From contig NZ_JAOQJU010000013.1 in the NCBI RefSeq assembly GCF_025567385.1, positions 1 to 64,000 of the forward strand: DNA of 64,000 nt, given 5' to 3'. The position numbers were made by a program, and so were the translations under genes. The notes below the pieces were generated by a model, which was not told the origin of the DNA, did not search any database, and saw nothing but the letters and a program-made list of their open reading frames with translations. How positions within the stretch are numbered: position 1 is the first letter of the stretch; every line of letters begins with the position of its first letter. Source of the stretch: Claveliimonas acetigenes (GTDB taxonomy: Bacteria; Bacillota; Clostridia; Lachnospirales; Lachnospiraceae). Of the stretch, positions 16,420 through 24,832 are shown piece after piece.

Positions 16420-18459
16420 TTACTGTGCAAGAATGATTTCTGATTTTATCGTACCCGCCTCATCTTCCAGGTCAAAGGCGTCGCCGTCCACGACGTTCAT
16501 GCGTACTTCATAAATCACTTCCTGTTCAAGCTTCCCTTTCACTGCATTTCCCTGCTCATCCGTCAATTCCCAGTCCTCTGCCTCCGTCAGGCTGCCTTCC
16601 TTATCCCTGACAAACAGCCGCAGGTCTCTACTCTTTCCTGAAAGTCCGTTCACACGATATGCAAGCACAACTTCTCCGTCTTCCTCATCAATCTCTGCCG
16701 AGCAAAGGTAGGATACCGGCTCTAACTCTTCCCCGGTTTCCTCCCGGAACTCTTCCTTCTGCATCCGGAACCGCTCCATACGGTTTAAATCCAGATCCTT
16801 CTCCGGTTTTTCCGGAAGGTAAGCAAACCTGTCCTGAATCCTTGTCAGAACCATATTATTTGTCGGACAATACAGAGTATTGCCCGTAAATCCCTGCATC
16901 AGCCCAACTGCCATATTATTATACTTTATATCCTCTGACACATCCCATGTGTATACCGTCTCACCCGTATCATAATCCAGTGCCATAAACTGCCACATTT
17001 CCGTATCCGGATCCTGCGTATACGTATAGAAATACCCTGTCGCAGTAGACAGCTTCACCATCGCCGTATCCGTAAGGTCTTCCCTTACCCAGACTTTTTC
17101 AGCATGGTAGGAACCATCGGCATCCCGCACAAAATCCATTCGTTCTATACCCGGAAGCAAACCGTCCTTGCCACTGTTAATCCAGTTCTCATCGTAAATG
17201 CTGTCGTAGCTTTGCACGGAAGAATCTTCAATATCCGCCTTACCGGCTCCGCACCAATTGCAGACAAGCACGGTAGTCAGATCCTTGTCAGGCGAATAAA
17301 CCATAATCGAATTTTCTACGGACACCGGCATTTCCAGATTCTCAAGAACGGTCGCCTGCGCTACAATTTCTCCCGTCTTTATATCAAGCGCAAACAGATG
17401 AACCGTCTCTGTATTATCCGTAAAAATAACAAGCTCATTTGTCAATGTAGGTGTAGAGCCGCCGCCCCAGGCAAGGCCGCTGCCTGTAATCCCGCTGCCT
17501 TCCGGCGCCACTTTCAGACCGTCGCTTTGGTATCCCACAGACCATACAGTCTCCACTTCCTTTTCGTCCGCACGCAGCAGCATACAATTTTTGTTCGTCA
17601 ATAGTACCATTCCTTCCGGATGAGAAGAAATACCATTCTCCGCATTTTCACCCGCGGAGAGCCTGATGCAATGTAGATACTCTCCCACCCCCGGCGACTC
17701 ACCAGCCAAAACCCTGTCAATATATTCTCGTTCCAGGTAACCGGTAAATCCATCTGCGCTTACTGCCGGATCCATACGGAATCCTCCGGTAACAAACCAA
17801 AGATTTCCTTCATAGTCGAAAATCAGGCTCAAAAGATCGTCGTTAATCTCCTGTCCCAACTGCTCTTTCGCCACAGAAACCACATCTACATCCAGCGTCT
17901 TCTCGAATATAGCCAGCGGTTCTCCCAGTTCATCCGTCGTCTTCAGCATCAGAATATGCCCATGATTCGTCGGCACAACAAGATTACCCAGCGCATCTAC
18001 AAATGAATAAGAAATCTGCAATGCATACGGACTTGCCTCAGGATTTTGCGGGTCGGGATCATCTCTCCTTGGAATAAAACTTCCAACGGTTACAATCTCT
18101 TCGCCATCCATAATGCGGATTGCCGCTCCTCCGTTCAGAGACGTAATACAATTGCCGTAATCATCATAGAAGAAACAAGGCGGCGCCTGCACGCCTTCCT
18201 TGTCAACCGATTCATTCAGCTCCGTATAGATTCCTAACGGAACCACTGCCTTCGTTACATCACTGCTGTAATTATCGTTATGGATAATGGCTTCCCCCGA
18301 CGCCAGGTACGGATTCTTCTCTACCCTGCTTTCCGGCATTGGATTGGGAACAATCGCCGTCCCCGGCTCATTTTCCCCCGGCATAGAACAAACAATTCCT
18401 ATTCCTATCAGCAGCGTTACACCCACCACCGCTGCCGCCGCAATTATTTTCTTTTTCAT
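16420..18459 (-). CDS. Membrane-anchored beta-propeller-like (PQQ-type) protein
   Basis: This 679-residue protein has an N-terminal membrane helix (IIAAAAVVGVTLLIGIGIVC) and a large extracytoplasmic part. The repeats resemble PQQ-type propeller blades, with phrases such as VHLFALDIKTGEIVAQATV, FMALDYDTGETVYTWDV and the closing LYCPTNNMVLTRI; the last 100 residues form a separate acidic beta domain. No catalytic residues or cofactor site stand out, so ligand sensing or scaffolding is only a guess. The Cys in GIVCSMPGE is not in a good lipobox. The ATG at 18459 follows AAAGGGG. It lies 21 bases after the receiver-like gene and shares its promoter. Confidence 0.65.
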   Translation of the reverse strand: MKKKIIAAAAVVGVTLLIGIGIVCSMPGENEPGTAIVPNPMPESRVEKNPYLASGEAIIHNDNYSSDVTKAVVPLGIYTELNESVDKEGVQAPPCFFYDDYGNCITSLNGGAAIRIMDGEEIVTVGSFIPRRDDPDPQNPEASPYALQISYSFVDALGNLVVPTNHGHILMLKTTDELGEPLAIFEKTLDVDVVSVAKEQLGQEINDDLLSLIFDYEGNLWFVTGGFRMDPAVSADGFTGYLEREYIDRVLAGESPGVGEYLHCIRLSAGENAENGISSHPEGMVLLTNKNCMLLRADEKEVETVWSVGYQSDGLKVAPEGSGITGSGLAWGGGSTPTLTNELVIFTDNTETVHLFALDIKTGEIVAQATVLENLEMPVSVENSIMVYSPDKDLTTVLVCNWCGAGKADIEDSSVQSYDSIYDENWINSGKDGLLPGIERMDFVRDADGSYHAEKVWVREDLTDTAMVKLSTATGYFYTYTQDPDTEMWQFMALDYDTGETVYTWDVSEDIKYNNMAVGLMQGFTGNTLYCPTNNMVLTRIQDRFAYLPEKPEKDLDLNRMERFRMQKEEFREETGEELEPVSYLCSAEIDEEDGEVVLAYRVNGLSGKSRDLRLFVRDKEGSLTEAEDWELTDEQGNAVKGKLEQEVIYEVRMNVVDGDAFDLEDEAGTIKSEIILAQ

Positions 18460-18480
18460 AAATATAAAACCCCTTTCACT

Positions 18481-18852
18481 CTAAAATCGCCTGTTCTTCA
18501 TCCAGCGTGATAACCCTTCCGCCAGCTCCGTCTCCACAAACGGCGCCTTTATAAAATACTCAGCTCGCAGGCGGTACGCATGAAGCGAAAAATCTAAATC
18601 ACTGCACCAGATCAAACCACATTCGCTCCACAAAGACCGCAGATGTTCAGCGGCATTCAATCCCGCCACCCCCGGGAGGGCAATAATCACGCCTCCCGGT
18701 GCTTTCTCTCTCAGTTCAATGTAAAACTTTTCTTCACTTTCATACAAATCTATCCGCGGGAACAACCCCTTCCCGGCAAAAAAGCGCTCCGTCCATCCGG
18801 CAAGACTGGCTCCAAAATCAAAATTCTCCGCTATAATCACGATACGATACAT
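18481..18852 (-). CDS. Stand-alone pseudo-receiver domain protein
   Basis: This 123-residue protein reads like a lone CheY-type receiver of the LytR group. It has an N-terminal strand YRIVIIAEN where acidic residues normally follow, a third strand GGVIIALPGVAGLNAAEHLR, and a final IKAPFVETELAEGL matching the KP-loop region. The phospho-acceptor Asp of the VFLDI motif is replaced (IIALPG), the DD acidic pair is reduced to AEN, and the KP loop reads KAP. It should not be phosphorylated in the usual way. It has no DNA-binding domain. The ATG at 18852 follows GGAGGT. It diverges from the LytTR regulator gene at 19044, so a link to that pair is plausible. Confidence 0.6.
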   Translation of the reverse strand: MYRIVIIAENFDFGASLAGWTERFFAGKGLFPRIDLYESEEKFYIELREKAPGGVIIALPGVAGLNAAEHLRSLWSECGLIWCSDLDFSLHAYRLRAEYFIKAPFVETELAEGLSRWMKNRRF

Positions 18853-18896
18853 ATGGCACCTCCCCCGCCTTCTGCAATACCTGGCTTTTAATTAAA

Positions 18897-18924
18897 ATTA
18901 TATAAAAAATGAATAATTTCACAA
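18897..18924 (-). promoter_or_regulatory. Probable sigma-A promoter for the pseudo-receiver/propeller unit
   Basis: On the minus strand TTGTGA (18924-18919) and TATAAT (18902-18897) are 16 bases apart, about 45 bases before the ATG at 18852. Confidence 0.5.
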
Positions 18925-19005
18925 TATGAATAGCATGAATCGCAATTTTTCATCACCAATTGTATCTCATAAAACAAACATTGCTCCCAAATTCCGAATC
19001 TGTGA

Positions 19006-19011
19006 TATAAT
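19006..19011 (+). promoter_or_regulatory. -10 box of the LytTR regulator promoter
   Basis: TATAAT lies 32 bases before the ATG at 19044. The nearest -35-like hexamer, TTGCTC, is 19 bases away, so the promoter may need an activator. Transcription starting near 19018 would make the ATG at 19020 leaderless, which supports the 19044 start. Confidence 0.45.
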
Positions 19012-19043
19012 AGGCACAAATGACTCGAAAGGAGCGGATGAGA

Positions 19044-19760
19044 ATGCGTATTGCCATTGTTGATGATGATGCTGCTGACCGCCGTACGCTGCACGGCAGA
19101 TTGGAAGTCCAGCTTGCCCGGCACAGCATACACGCAGATATTTCCGAATACGAAAACGGCAGGAAATTTCTCGCCGAAGCTGCACAGGAACCTTTCACCC
19201 TTGTGTTCCTGGATATTTACATGAAAAAAGATAACGGTATAGAGACAGCCAAAAAGCTGCGGCTCTTTGACCCGGATTGTATGCTGGTATTTACCACCAC
19301 CTCCGCCGAGCATGCACTTGACGGTTTCCGCGTCCGGGCGCTTCACTATCTCGTAAAGCCGTATTCTGATAAAGATTTTCAGGAACTGATGGATGAGATC
19401 ATTGACAGAATGCCAAAACCGGACAAATACATCGAAGTCCGGTCTGCAAATGGTACCCAGCGTCTTCGCTTTTCTGAAATTATTTATGCAGAGCATTATC
19501 AACACCAGATTTACACACATACCACTGACAACCGGAAAATCACCACCCGCCAAACCTTCGGCAAATTCGCCGAAGACCTGCAGGATGAACGCTTCTTTCT
19601 CTGTAACAGAGGCGTTCTCGCCAATATGGAACATGCGGTGGATTTTAATGGTACGGACTTTATTATGGAAAATGAAGAAGCCATCACTGTCAGCCGCAAT
19701 CTGCGGAAATCTGCCCGGATGGCTTTCGGAGATTTTCTTTTCAAAAGGAGGGGAATATGA
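19044..19760 (+). CDS. LytTR family response regulator
   Basis: This two-component regulator of 238 residues has a receiver domain with the acidic pair IVDDD, the phospho-acceptor in LVFLDIYMKK and the conserved Lys in LVKPYSDKD. A LytTR DNA-binding domain follows (YIEVRSANGTQRLRFSEIIYAE to TVSRNLRKSARMAF). LytTR regulators bind direct repeats and often control surface proteins, virulence or bacteriocins. The ATG at 19044 lies nine bases after AAAGGAG; earlier ATGs at 19020 and 19038 are too close to or inside the ribosome site. Its TGA overlaps the kinase ATG by four bases, so the pair is translationally coupled. Confidence 0.9.
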   Translation: MRIAIVDDDAADRRTLHGRLEVQLARHSIHADISEYENGRKFLAEAAQEPFTLVFLDIYMKKDNGIETAKKLRLFDPDCMLVFTTTSAEHALDGFRVRALHYLVKPYSDKDFQELMDEIIDRMPKPDKYIEVRSANGTQRLRFSEIIYAEHYQHQIYTHTTDNRKITTRQTFGKFAEDLQDERFFLCNRGVLANMEHAVDFNGTDFIMENEEAITVSRNLRKSARMAFGDFLFKRRGI

Positions 19761-21082
19761 TGCCGGATATTCTTCGCCCGATTCTTGAATTTGCTGTTAT
19801 CATTCCCGGCCTTTTACTTGCATATCTCCCTATGAAGGAGCATTACCGGGTACGTCCCGTCAAGATATTTGTCCGGATGTTCCCGCTGGCAGTCTTCCTG
19901 TGCACTGCAGCCGGAATACTCTGCTATATGCTGAAAGCCAGAACCCTATGGGCAATGCCCGCCGTGATCCTGATTATCGGAATCGGCTACCTGCACAGCC
20001 TAAATATTTCCCGCTGGAAGTCCGTCAATGTTCTTCTTGCCATCTGCGCCGTTTATACCTGGTTGAGTAATCTGGCAAGAGCTTCTGACCTTGCGGCAGC
20101 CTCCGGGAACGGCTCCCCCTGGTTCAGTTTCCGCGCTCTCCTGCTATACCATCTTCTATGCTGGGCGTTCACACTTCTCGCATGGTTTCCTGCCGACCGG
20201 GTTGCAGACACGCTTCTAAACGATGAAAATATTGCGCAGACATGGTATGTTTTCTGGATACTGCCCTTGACTTTTATCGGACTGAATTTCTTTATCAATC
20301 CAATCTATCCGGAAAACATGAAATATGGACGCATCATGCTAATCTATATTGTTATCAGCATAGCAATCCTTATCCTGATGCTTCTGTTCTATACTCTGTT
20401 CTACCTTATGGCAAGGAGCCTGAATCGCAACGTCCGGCTGCAGCAGGAAAATCAGTTTCTTTCCATGCAGCAGACACAATATGATAACTTACAGACAGCG
20501 ATTGAAGAAACACGCCAGGTACGCCATGACATGCGGCATCACATCCACACACTCTCTTCCCTCGCAGAACGCGGGGAATGGGACACGCTGAAAACATATC
20601 TTGCCAAGGCACAGAAAAGCATCCCGGAAGCCGGACTGAATCTGTGTGATAATCCTGCCATTGACGGAGTTGCCGGACACTACGGAATGCTTTACAGGAA
20701 AAATAATATTCCCTTTTCCATGGAGCTTGACCTGCCTTCGCCGCTCCCGGTTTCCGAGATGGATTTCTGCCTTGTGCTTTCCAACCTGCTTGAAAACGCA
20801 CTGGAGGCAAGCCTGCGTACTTCCCCTGCCAAAAGACAAATTAAAGTACAGGCTTGCCCCCATTCCGACCAGATCTTGCTTCTGACCGTAAAAAATACTT
20901 ATGAAGGAACCGTAACTGAAAAAAACGGAATCTTTCAGTCCTCCAAAAGGAGAGGCAGCGGCGTAGGACTGCAGTCCGTCCGCCGGATTGCCGAAAAGGG
21001 CGGCGGATGCTGCCGGTTCACCCATGACGGTGAAACATTTACAGCAAACATTATGCTCCGCAAAAAAAGCCCTGATGCATAA
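19757..21082 (+). CDS. GHKL sensor histidine kinase, AgrC type
   Basis: This 441-residue membrane kinase has about six N-terminal membrane helices (residues 5-220), then a short coiled coil. The phospho-acceptor box QVRHDMRHHIHTL follows, then the ATP-binding GHKL domain with N box LSNLLENALEAS and glycine box GSGVGLQSVRRI. This is the layout of AgrC/VirS-type kinases that often sense peptides. It overlaps the regulator gene by four bases. No agrD- or agrB-like gene is visible beside it, so the ligand is unknown; a peptide from elsewhere or an envelope signal are both possible. It converges on the PLC-like gene with only 14 bases between stops. Confidence 0.9.
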   Translation: MMPDILRPILEFAVIIPGLLLAYLPMKEHYRVRPVKIFVRMFPLAVFLCTAAGILCYMLKARTLWAMPAVILIIGIGYLHSLNISRWKSVNVLLAICAVYTWLSNLARASDLAAASGNGSPWFSFRALLLYHLLCWAFTLLAWFPADRVADTLLNDENIAQTWYVFWILPLTFIGLNFFINPIYPENMKYGRIMLIYIVISIAILILMLLFYTLFYLMARSLNRNVRLQQENQFLSMQQTQYDNLQTAIEETRQVRHDMRHHIHTLSSLAERGEWDTLKTYLAKAQKSIPEAGLNLCDNPAIDGVAGHYGMLYRKNNIPFSMELDLPSPLPVSEMDFCLVLSNLLENALEASLRTSPAKRQIKVQACPHSDQILLLTVKNTYEGTVTEKNGIFQSSKRRGSGVGLQSVRRIAEKGGGCCRFTHDGETFTANIMLRKKSPDA

Positions 21083-21096
21083 AAGATTGTGTCTTT

Positions 21097-23937
21097 TTAT
21101 GCCCTTCTCCTTCTCCTCACAACACACAAGATCAGTACCGCACCGGACAGCAGCAGAAGCCCGATATACGGAAGAACATTTGCCGTATCCCCTGTTTTCA
21201 CCGTGGATGGCTTCTGCGTGCTGTTACCGCTGGTTCCCGTATTTCCATTATTGTTATCAGGCTTCGATACTTTACTGATATCCTCATCCTGCGCTACACC
21301 GAAACATCCCAGCGTACTTACGGAAAAAATCAGATGTTCGCCTTCTTTCTTAACATCCAGTTTGCTGCACTCTCCGGCATCATTCAGATGATATACACTC
21401 AGGTTCTCAAGCTTCTCCTGCGCCTCTTTCTTTATGCTGATGGAAAGCTCGCCTTCCCAGTCAGCTTCTGTTCCGTCCTCACATACCAGTGCAAAACGCC
21501 AGCCTCGCAAAAGAGTACCGGACTGCAGCGCATTCTTCAATGTAAGATACTCCGTGCTCGTATCTTCTAACGGTACAAGCACAAGCTTCGCACCTTCCTG
21601 TATCTTCCCGCTGACGCTGATTCCATGCTCCTCGTTCGACAACGTCTGCTCTCCCATAAAGGACGGTACTATCACATTTGTCTCCCAAATCTTCTCGGCA
21701 GTCTTACAATCGGCATAGTTCAGCATCGTAATTCCAATGATATGTAACGGTTCAATCTTATTCTCAGAGTCTCCCATAATCAATTTATTCGTGGATCTTG
21801 CGCGTCCAAGCGAATCCTTCGACGTCGTATAGTTAAACAGATACGCATATTGCTGTATCGTATTATCATTTTCTGTATATACTTTACGGGTTATGTTGTT
21901 ATTGGTTGCATGGTCTATTGTTCCATAAAACCATTCCATCTTCGTATATTCATCGTCTGCCTCATAATAATCCTGTACATATACCTTATTTCTGGTAATG
22001 GTATGCTCGTCTCCGTCATCCACATCCATGCTGAAGATTTCCAGCTCGTTTTTCTGTGAATCATAGGCAAAATTGTCCCAGGAAGAAAGATCAAAGCCAA
22101 GCTCCCATTCTTCCACGCCGTCCGGAAGGGTATAACTGCCCAGCCCATATCTGCGGAGCAAAATGACTTTTCCTCTTGCCTCTCCCAGCGTCGGGATCCT
22201 GTTCTCCCTCCACAGCGGATATTCTTCATCCTGAACATAGGACGCTACTGCCTTTGCCACATTGCCTTCATCCCCAGCGCCCAGCCAGACGTCTGATTTC
22301 ACCGTCACGATTACACATTCTGTCGGATGGTAAGACAGGAAATTCTTCGCCGCATTCATAATGTCGGACAAGGACATAGATGAGCCATCTCTGTTCTCAC
22401 ACTGGAACAGCGAATCCCCATGTACGATATCCGGATCGCCGTCTCCGTCCGTTGGATCACAGCGCACATCAAACGCACGGATTCCCATATTCAACTGTTC
22501 ATCCGGATACAACTGCTGGCACTGGATCGTTGAATTCTGATCCGCAACCACATTGCCGCCACGCATCCTTGTCGCACCGGTATCATGCGTTCCGGGTATG
22601 TTCAGCTGTCCCAAAGACCACTCGTCCGGATAACGAGACATCCAGTTCGCAGATTCTGTCGTCTGCTGCACCAGATCCAGTGTATTCACTTCCCAACGCA
22701 TGGGTGTTTCGCTCTGTACGACCTTCACACCGTCTTCATCCTTCTTATCCCTCAGCGACAAATATTTTCCGGTGTACGCATTATAAACGTAATATACATT
22801 ATCTTCCTGCGGGATAAAACGCCATATCTGGCTTGGATGGTTGTCTTTCCGGCTCCACATATGGATCTGCGTATCCGACTCCATCTTCATGCCTTCCACA
22901 TCCCATACCAGATCCATCACATCGTCCGACTCATCCATCGACTTCTGACGCAGATAATAACCCTGATACTTCTCGTTCCATTCCGCTTTAAATTTACTGG
23001 CCGTCCCGATATAATACAGATGCAGATCGCTTCCATCGACGGAAAGATGATCGTTCTGGATATTGATGTCCCGAATGTATCCTTCCGGGTTGAACGTAAG
23101 TACCGGCCCATCCTGCGCGAACTTCGCCTCGCCGCCTTTCATAGCAGCAGTTTCATCGTAATCCCTCGTGCTCACATACCATTCCGTAGGCGTACTCGTC
23201 GTAACAATCTTCGTATGTTTTGCTACCGAATTATTCTCCAGGCCTATGTAGAGGGATTTGTTACTGTTATCTCCCTTTTTCGACATGATATAATACACGT
23301 CTTCTTTTCCTGCAACCGGAACAAAACGGAACTTCTGGTTATCCTGATGAATCTTCTTCTCGTATTGATGCAGTACCTCTCCTGTTTTGTCATTATCGCC
23401 TTCTGAATCAATATAAAAGCCGCATGTATTATGCATAATTGAATAATACTGCACGCCATTTTCATATACGCTGCCAAGTCCCATCTTACAGTTACTTCCA
23501 TTCCTGTCATCCAGATGTACACATTCACCCTTCAGCACGCCGGTATTATTGATATTCCACCGATACTGCCGGTCACTGCCATTATAGTAAATATAGACAA
23601 ACTGCCCCGTCGGCATCGTCGCTCCCGTAAGGCTGGAAGCTGCCACAACTTCATCTGTTCCTGCAACAGTCTCTTCCGCTTCCTCTCCGGCAGATTCCTC
23701 CGTCGTTTCCTCCGTCATTTCCTCTGACGTTTCTTCTGTCGTTTTCTCTGCTTCCTCTTCTGCCATTTCTTCTTCTGACACTGCTGTCTCTGCTGTCTCT
23801 TCTTCCGTCAGCGCTTCCTCCGTCACTTCTTCTGCCGGGAAATCTTCAGCCCGTACTTCTCCTACATACAGGAACACATTTCCCAGGCATAATAAAAGTG
23901 CCAAAATCAACGCCGTAAGTTTCTTCACTCTATGCAT
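21097..23937 (-). CDS. Secreted PI-specific phospholipase C-like protein with ricin-type modules
   Basis: This 946-residue surface protein has a signal peptide (1-30), a Glu/Thr-rich linker (33-97), a region of ricin-type and carbohydrate-binding-like repeats (100-420, with QIWRFIPQ) and a PI-PLC X-type barrel. The catalytic pair is visible as His451 in NIPGTHDTG and His506 in IVHGDS. Such enzymes cleave phosphatidylinositol or glycosyl-PI phosphodiesters, usually from host membranes. The tail STVKTGD, a hydrophobic helix and VVRRRRR resembles a wall-sorting signal, but TxKTGD replaces LPxTG. The ATG at 23937 follows AAAGGG. It stands next to the LytTR system, which may control it. Confidence 0.8.
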   Translation of the reverse strand: MHRVKKLTALILALLLCLGNVFLYVGEVRAEDFPAEEVTEEALTEEETAETAVSEEEMAEEEAEKTTEETSEEMTEETTEESAGEEAEETVAGTDEVVAASSLTGATMPTGQFVYIYYNGSDRQYRWNINNTGVLKGECVHLDDRNGSNCKMGLGSVYENGVQYYSIMHNTCGFYIDSEGDNDKTGEVLHQYEKKIHQDNQKFRFVPVAGKEDVYYIMSKKGDNSNKSLYIGLENNSVAKHTKIVTTSTPTEWYVSTRDYDETAAMKGGEAKFAQDGPVLTFNPEGYIRDINIQNDHLSVDGSDLHLYYIGTASKFKAEWNEKYQGYYLRQKSMDESDDVMDLVWDVEGMKMESDTQIHMWSRKDNHPSQIWRFIPQEDNVYYVYNAYTGKYLSLRDKKDEDGVKVVQSETPMRWEVNTLDLVQQTTESANWMSRYPDEWSLGQLNIPGTHDTGATRMRGGNVVADQNSTIQCQQLYPDEQLNMGIRAFDVRCDPTDGDGDPDIVHGDSLFQCENRDGSSMSLSDIMNAAKNFLSYHPTECVIVTVKSDVWLGAGDEGNVAKAVASYVQDEEYPLWRENRIPTLGEARGKVILLRRYGLGSYTLPDGVEEWELGFDLSSWDNFAYDSQKNELEIFSMDVDDGDEHTITRNKVYVQDYYEADDEYTKMEWFYGTIDHATNNNITRKVYTENDNTIQQYAYLFNYTTSKDSLGRARSTNKLIMGDSENKIEPLHIIGITMLNYADCKTAEKIWETNVIVPSFMGEQTLSNEEHGISVSGKIQEGAKLVLVPLEDTSTEYLTLKNALQSGTLLRGWRFALVCEDGTEADWEGELSISIKKEAQEKLENLSVYHLNDAGECSKLDVKKEGEHLIFSVSTLGCFGVAQDEDISKVSKPDNNNGNTGTSGNSTQKPSTVKTGDTANVLPYIGLLLLSGAVLILCVVRRRRRA

Positions 23938-23990
23938 ATATTCATCCCTTTCTTCCAGACGCTTTGTATGCGCCGCTATTGATTAGGGCT

Positions 23991-24020
23991 ATTATAGCGA
24001 AGAAGTGTAAAACAATACAA
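23991..24020 (-). promoter_or_regulatory. Sigma-A promoter for the PLC-like gene
   Basis: On the minus strand TTGTAT (24020-24015) and TATAAT (23996-23991) are 18 bases apart, 54 bases before the ATG. Confidence 0.6.
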
Positions 24021-24074
24021 CGCCAATGGCACAGATCGTATAATTCCGTCCTGAATTGTAACTTCATGGTTATC

Positions 24075-24530
24075 TTAAAAAATGTCAAAAACAGACTTTC
24101 CTCTGGAAGTCGTTATAATTTCTTCATAAATATCATTTATCATCGAATCAATTCGTACAGATAACTTATTATACTGAGCTACACTCATTTTTGCTTCTGC
24201 AACAACCAGTTCATCCTCCAATCTTTGTATTAATGACAATATTTCCGAGTAAAACTCTATATTACGAAACTTAAAATACAGGGAATTTCTTCTGATTTCT
24301 CTCAACAAATCCAGAAATTGGTCTATACCCAGCACTTCACCCTGAGATGATAACTGAATTTTCATTCTTGAAATTGGTATTTTATTAATCAAATAGTCTT
24401 TATATATTTCATCATAATATGATACTTCAATATTTATATTATTAAAGCTCTTATTATAAATATATTCAAAAAATGGAACTCCTATAGAGATAATTAAAGC
24501 TAAAACGGAAATATATAATGAAATATCCAT
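24075..24530 (-). CDS. Small membrane-anchored helical protein, function unknown
   Basis: This 151-residue protein starts with a membrane helix (LYISVLALIISIGVPFFEYIY), followed by about 120 cytoplasmic residues predicted as long helices (LREIRRNSLYFKFRNIEF and EILSLIQRLEDELVVAEAKM). I do not recognise the family. It is the last gene of an AT-rich three-gene operon with a GHKL-type ATPase and a STAS-like protein. Its ribosome site AGGAG follows directly on the STAS-like stop codon. The base composition is clearly more AT-rich than in the flanking genes, which suggests the cassette was acquired together. Confidence 0.7.
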   Translation of the reverse strand: MDISLYISVLALIISIGVPFFEYIYNKSFNNINIEVSYYDEIYKDYLINKIPISRMKIQLSSQGEVLGIDQFLDLLREIRRNSLYFKFRNIEFYSEILSLIQRLEDELVVAEAKMSVAQYNKLSVRIDSMINDIYEEIITTSRGKSVFDIF

Positions 24531-24539
24531 ATGTTTCTC

Positions 24540-24827
24540 CTAAAAAATCAAATCTTCGTAAATTCTATATGCTAATTCTTTGGTTCTTGCCCGTATTTCT
24601 ATTTTCTTCTCAACACCATCATATCCGATTTTTTTTACAATCTCAGCAAACAATCCCTGAGTAAAGGAAGAAGCCACTCTTTGAACATTATCAGGAAATA
24701 CTAAAATATTTTTTCCCTCTAAATTCACTTTTTTTTCAATCTGTTCATAATAAACCGCAAGCCCAAAATCATAACCCGCAAGCCCACTTAAAGACTTTTC
24801 AAACTCTAACCGTATTACATTATCCAT
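24540..24827 (-). CDS. STAS-like DUF4325-type protein
   Basis: This 95-residue protein matches the STAS-like DUF4325 pattern from memory: a short N-terminal strand, then NILVFPDNVQRVASSFTQGL and FAEIVKKIGYDG, the segment where this family has its conserved SSF-x-x-G-L/F helix. STAS-type folds pair with GHKL-type ATPases in anti-anti-sigma systems, and DUF4325 proteins are commonly found beside such ATPases. Here the ATPase gene is directly upstream; its stop lies inside this gene's AAGGAG ribosome site. A signalling pair of ATPase and STAS-like partner is therefore likely, though what it controls is not visible. Confidence 0.75.
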   Translation of the reverse strand: MDNVIRLEFEKSLSGLAGYDFGLAVYYEQIEKKVNLEGKNILVFPDNVQRVASSFTQGLFAEIVKKIGYDGVEKKIEIRARTKELAYRIYEDLIF

Positions 24828-24832
24828 ATTTC

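Noticed and set aside
18888..19634. 248-codon minus-strand frame over the LytTR regulator
   Set aside because: It is a shadow of the regulator gene, which has clear receiver and LytTR motifs on the plus strand.
20489..21127. 212-codon minus-strand frame over the histidine kinase
   Set aside because: It overlaps the GHKL domain coding sequence; the translation shows no recognisable domain.
22585..23406. 273-codon plus-strand frame inside the PLC-like gene
   Set aside because: It is an antisense shadow rich in Ile, Leu and His with no start signal.
23800..23937. Direct LytTR binding repeats in front of the PLC-like gene
   Set aside because: I looked for paired repeats at the promoter near 23991-24020 and saw no convincing ones, so control by the neighbouring regulator remains a guess.
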